Below are positions 4,948-6,998 of a stretch of 6,998 nt of DNA, piece after piece. The position numbers and the translations under genes were made by a program. Origin of the DNA: JAFGPF01 sp964409485 (lineage in GTDB: Bacteria > Chloroflexota > Dehalococcoidia > Dehalococcoidales > RBG-16-60-22); assembly GCA_964409485.1 (NCBI GenBank), contig CAYPDM010000077.1:1-6998 (forward strand). Direction: 5' to 3'. The first letter of the stretch is position 1. The number at the start of each line of letters is the position of its first letter. Below the pieces are notes generated by a model, which saw only the letters and a list, made by a program, of their open reading frames with translations, did no database searches and was not told the DNA's origin.

Positions 4948-5502
4948 ATGGTCGCACCGGCGATTCTCAATACCGATAATACCGTCCTGGTGTTAATAGA
5001 CTTTCAGGAAAGGCTGTTCCCCGTCATGCACGACAAGGAAAAGCTGCTGCGGAACGTGCTGAAGCTCATCGAAGGGGCGAAGGTGCTGGAAATCCCCGTA
5101 GTCCTGACCGAGCAGTACCCCAGGGGGCTGGGCGCAACGCTGCCGGAGATAAAGGAACTGTTACCTGATGTTGCGCCGATTGAAAAGGTCTGCTTCAACT
5201 GCTGCGACGAGGGGGCCTTCGGCAGGGCGCTGGAATCCTTGAAGAGAAAGCAGGTGCTCATCGCCGGCATCGAAGCCCATATCTGCGTTTACCAGACGGC
5301 GATGGCCCTGTTCCGGTCCGGATACGAAGTCCAGGTGGTCGGCGACTGTGTTTCTTCGCGGGACCCGGAGAACAAGCGGGTCAGCCTGCTGAAGATGGGC
5401 GCGGCGGGAATCAGCCCGACGACCGTGGAGATGGCCCTGTTCGAGCTGCTTAAAGTGGCCAAAGGGGATAAATTCAAGCAAATCAGCGAAATCGTCAAAT
5501 GA
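4948..5502 (+). CDS. isochorismatase-family cysteine hydrolase
   Basis: A 184-residue cytosolic hydrolase of the isochorismatase/nicotinamidase-like superfamily, close to the usual family length. The catalytic triad is visible: D18 in VLIDFQERL, K80 in PIEKVCF, and the nucleophile C113 in GIEAHICVYQTA, where the residues before the cysteine carry the usual non-proline cis-peptide region. The GYEVQVVGDCVSSR block (125-138) is typical of the ISOC1/YcaC-like branch, whose members hydrolyse amide or related bonds. The substrate cannot be read from sequence. C82, C85 and C86 (CFNCC) close to the active-site lysine are extra cysteines worth noting. The ATG at 4948 has GAGG at 4934-4937, a slightly long 10-nt spacing. 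It is the first gene of a three-gene operon, and its stop overlaps the next start by 4 nt. Confidence 0.9.
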   Translation: MVAPAILNTDNTVLVLIDFQERLFPVMHDKEKLLRNVLKLIEGAKVLEIPVVLTEQYPRGLGATLPEIKELLPDVAPIEKVCFNCCDEGAFGRALESLKRKQVLIAGIEAHICVYQTAMALFRSGYEVQVVGDCVSSRDPENKRVSLLKMGAAGISPTTVEMALFELLKVAKGDKFKQISEIVK

Positions 5503-6557
5503 AACCGGAAAAATTCAGTCAGATAGAGTTTAAAAGCAAAGTTTTACCTTCGCGGATGATGTTACGCGACGGCTCCGGGGAGTTTGCCGGGGCGGAGGTG
5601 CCCCTGGACTTCCGCTTCGACCCCCTTACCGGAAGGACGTGCCGCGTTGTCCGGTTTTCCCTGGACAGGATTATACGGCCGGACATTAAAACGCTGGAGA
5701 AGCGGTCGCGGGAGCTTCCCTGTCCGTTCTGTATGCCGCTCGTCGAGCAAATCACCCCCCGCTTCCCTCCCGACCTCGTCCCGGAGGGTATCATCCGCCG
5801 GGGCAAAGCCGTTGCCTTCCCGAACGCCAGTCCCTGGGACGTTTACGGCATTGTCGTGGTTATTTCCGACGAACATTTCATCCCCCTGGACGGATTCGAT
5901 ACGGAGACCGTATCAGACGCCCTGCTGGCGGCGCAGGATTATATTAAGGCTGTAGAAAAGAGCGACCCCGCCGCAAAGTACCACTTCATCGCCTGGAACT
6001 ACTTGCCCCCTTCCGGGGGCAGCCTGGTACATCCGCACCTGCAGGGCAATTCCGGCTACCACGCGGCTTACTACCAGAGACAGGTGCTGGAAGCGTCCGA
6101 AAAATATTATCGGGAAAAGGGGACGAATTACTGGAGCGACCTCGTGGAGCAGGAGAAGCAGACGGGCGAAAGGTACATCGGGAAAATCGGAGGCACGGAG
6201 TGGCTCACCGCCTTCGCGCCGAGGGGGCGTCTTTCCGATGTTATGGCGGTATTTCCGGGGAAGGCTTCCATTACCGAGCTTTCCGGTGACGACCTGCGTG
6301 ACTTCGCCTCCGGCCTGCTTAAAGTATTCAAATATCTTGATGAACTGAACCTGCTTAGCTTCAACATGGCTACGTACTCGGGGTTCGATGAAGGCCGGTT
6401 CTGGGCGCACGCCCGGATTACGCCGCGCGGCTCCCTGCTTTATTCGCCCATCGAGACCAGCGACCAGTTCTATTACCAGGTATTGCAGGACGAGAATATC
6501 TGCATCCTGCCGCCGGAGGTCGCCTGCGAACGACTGAAAAAACACTTTACTTCTTAA
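5499..6557 (+). CDS. GalT-like HIT-superfamily nucleotidyltransferase
   Basis: A 352-residue protein with the layout of galactose-1-phosphate uridylyltransferase. A C75-P-F-C78 pair, H126 (in SDEHF) and H178 correspond to the zinc ligands of E. coli GalT (two Cys and two His). H178-P-H180-L-Q182 is the HIT-type active site, with H180 as predicted nucleotidylated nucleophile; preceding it is the conserved WNYLPPSGGS (166-175). The C-terminal half repeats the HIT-like fold without the histidine triad. The enzyme should transfer an NMP between a sugar phosphate and a nucleotide sugar or phosphate. Leucine replaces the usual glycine of HPHGQ and no galK, galE or pgm neighbour is seen, so the substrate need not be galactose-1-phosphate. 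The ATG at 5499 overlaps the upstream stop (ATGA) and no good SD is visible, pointing to translational coupling. Confidence 0.85.
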   Translation: MKPEKFSQIEFKSKVLPSRMMLRDGSGEFAGAEVPLDFRFDPLTGRTCRVVRFSLDRIIRPDIKTLEKRSRELPCPFCMPLVEQITPRFPPDLVPEGIIRRGKAVAFPNASPWDVYGIVVVISDEHFIPLDGFDTETVSDALLAAQDYIKAVEKSDPAAKYHFIAWNYLPPSGGSLVHPHLQGNSGYHAAYYQRQVLEASEKYYREKGTNYWSDLVEQEKQTGERYIGKIGGTEWLTAFAPRGRLSDVMAVFPGKASITELSGDDLRDFASGLLKVFKYLDELNLLSFNMATYSGFDEGRFWAHARITPRGSLLYSPIETSDQFYYQVLQDENICILPPEVACERLKKHFTS

Positions 6558-6568
6558 GGCCGGTCTAT

Positions 6569-6940
6569 ATGGACAATACGAATCCATCGCAAAATATTGC
6601 TGATACGCCTTATATAAAGTCAGAGGCGATGGAATGCCGTCGGTGCGGCGTTTGCTGCACCAGGCACCAGGCGTTCGTCAATCCGGAAGACATCGTGCGC
6701 ATCGTGGCTTACCTTAGGATAACCGTACAGGACTGGGACCGGCTTTACGACGATTCGCGCTGGCAGTACTCGGAATACCGCCTGATACGGCACGTGGACG
6801 GCGCCTGCGCCTTCCTGGAATATGATAACGGCCTGGCTGCCTGCGCCATCCATCCGGTAAAACCCGCCTGCTGCGCCGCCTGGAAGCCGGGACCGGACAG
6901 GGCGGAGTGTAAAGAGGGTAGGGGAAAGGGAGTAGCTTAG
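6569..6940 (+). CDS. YkgJ-type CxxCxxCC metal-binding protein
   Basis: A 123-residue cysteine-rich cytosolic protein of the YkgJ / 'putative zinc- or iron-chelating' family. The signature C23-x2-C26-x2-C29-C30 follows a variable 20-residue N-terminus. Further conserved cysteines come at C80 (in GACAFLE), C92 (in CAIHPVKP), C101, C102 and C114, the normal spacing of the family, whose role is thought to be Fe-S or metal chelation. The CCAAWKPGPDRAEC ending indicates the gene is complete. The start at ATG 6569 is supported by AAGG (6556-6559) 9 nt upstream; an internal ATG at 6629 just before the first cysteine motif is less likely. It lies 11 nt after the GalT-like gene, so it is the third gene of the operon. 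No good terminator follows before the convergent gene 3 nt away. Confidence 0.88.
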   Translation: MDNTNPSQNIADTPYIKSEAMECRRCGVCCTRHQAFVNPEDIVRIVAYLRITVQDWDRLYDDSRWQYSEYRLIRHVDGACAFLEYDNGLAACAIHPVKPACCAAWKPGPDRAECKEGRGKGVA

Positions 6941-6943
6941 TAT

Positions 6944-6998
6944 TTATTCCTTCTCCAGAGCCTCGGCGACAAGCTCGCTCAAGTCCTTAACGCGCAGG
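6944..6998 (-). CDS. 3' end of a convergent gene running off the right edge (partial)
   Basis: On the minus strand the frame ending in TAA (6946-6944) reads LRVKDLSELVAEALEKE, an amphipathic, charged C-terminal helix with coding-like codon use. Only 17 residues are present, so the product is not identifiable. Its stop is 3 nt from the stop of the YkgJ-type gene, a tail-to-tail arrangement. The frame could be chance, but the composition and the lack of other genes here make a real C-terminus more likely. Confidence 0.5.
   Translation of the reverse strand, partial: LRVKDLSELVAEALEKE

Noticed and set aside
5913..6587. A 224-codon open frame on the minus strand opposite the GalT-like gene
   Set aside because: Its translation has no recognisable motif and an odd composition, while the plus-strand frame has zinc ligands and a HIT motif; it is an antisense shadow.
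6905..6960. Terminator between the YkgJ-type gene and the convergent gene
   Set aside because: Only weak GGAG/CTCC complementarity and no T-run were found.

Overview
The window reads as chromosomal DNA from an uncultured bacterium, most plausibly of the Chloroflexota (Dehalococcoidia-like). This placement is an inference from gene content: a free-standing BioD/DRTGG protein, a CxxC-x17-CxxC zinc-ribbon protein, a heliorhodopsin (a family found mostly in monoderm prokaryotes), mixed ATG/TTG starts, strong GGAGG-type ribosome sites and canonical sigma-70-type promoters. No rRNA, tRNA, CRISPR array, transposase or attachment site is visible. Coding density and base composition look even from end to end.

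Layout from left to right. (1) Positions 1-55 hold the 5' end of a minus-strand gene that may encode an arylsulfotransferase-like protein. It diverges from (2) a 306-aa BioD-like/DRTGG protein at 215-1135. Each has its own recognisable promoter, and the plus-strand gene ends in an intrinsic terminator at 1210-1253. (3) On the minus strand lie a small zinc-ribbon protein (1269-1571) and a 12-TM MFS transporter (1722 to about 2993). The zinc-ribbon gene has its own promoter, a leader of about 108 nt and a hairpin that covers its Shine-Dalgarno sequence. (4) Diverging from the transporter is a two-gene plus-strand operon: a heliorhodopsin (3161-3934) and, 12 nt downstream, a DegV-family fatty-acid-binding protein (3947-4783). 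It is closed by a strong terminator at 4819-4848. (5) A new promoter at 4856-4885 drives a tight three-gene operon: an isochorismatase-like cysteine hydrolase (4948-5502), a GalT-like HIT-superfamily nucleotidyltransferase (5499-6557, overlapping by 4 nt) and a YkgJ/CxxCxxCC metal-binding protein (6569-6940). (6) The last 55 bases carry the 3' end of a convergent minus-strand gene.

The most notable content is the heliorhodopsin unit. The Schiff-base lysine, the TM3 glutamate counterion, the two pocket histidines and the S-x3-K motif of TM7 are all present. The pigment protein is packaged with a lipid-binding DegV protein and sits opposite a small-molecule transporter. No retinal or carotenoid synthesis gene is present here, so the source of the chromophore is open. 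The second unusual feature is the SD-sequestering hairpin in the zinc-ribbon leader, which suggests translational control. All functional statements rest on motif reading alone; no database search was possible.
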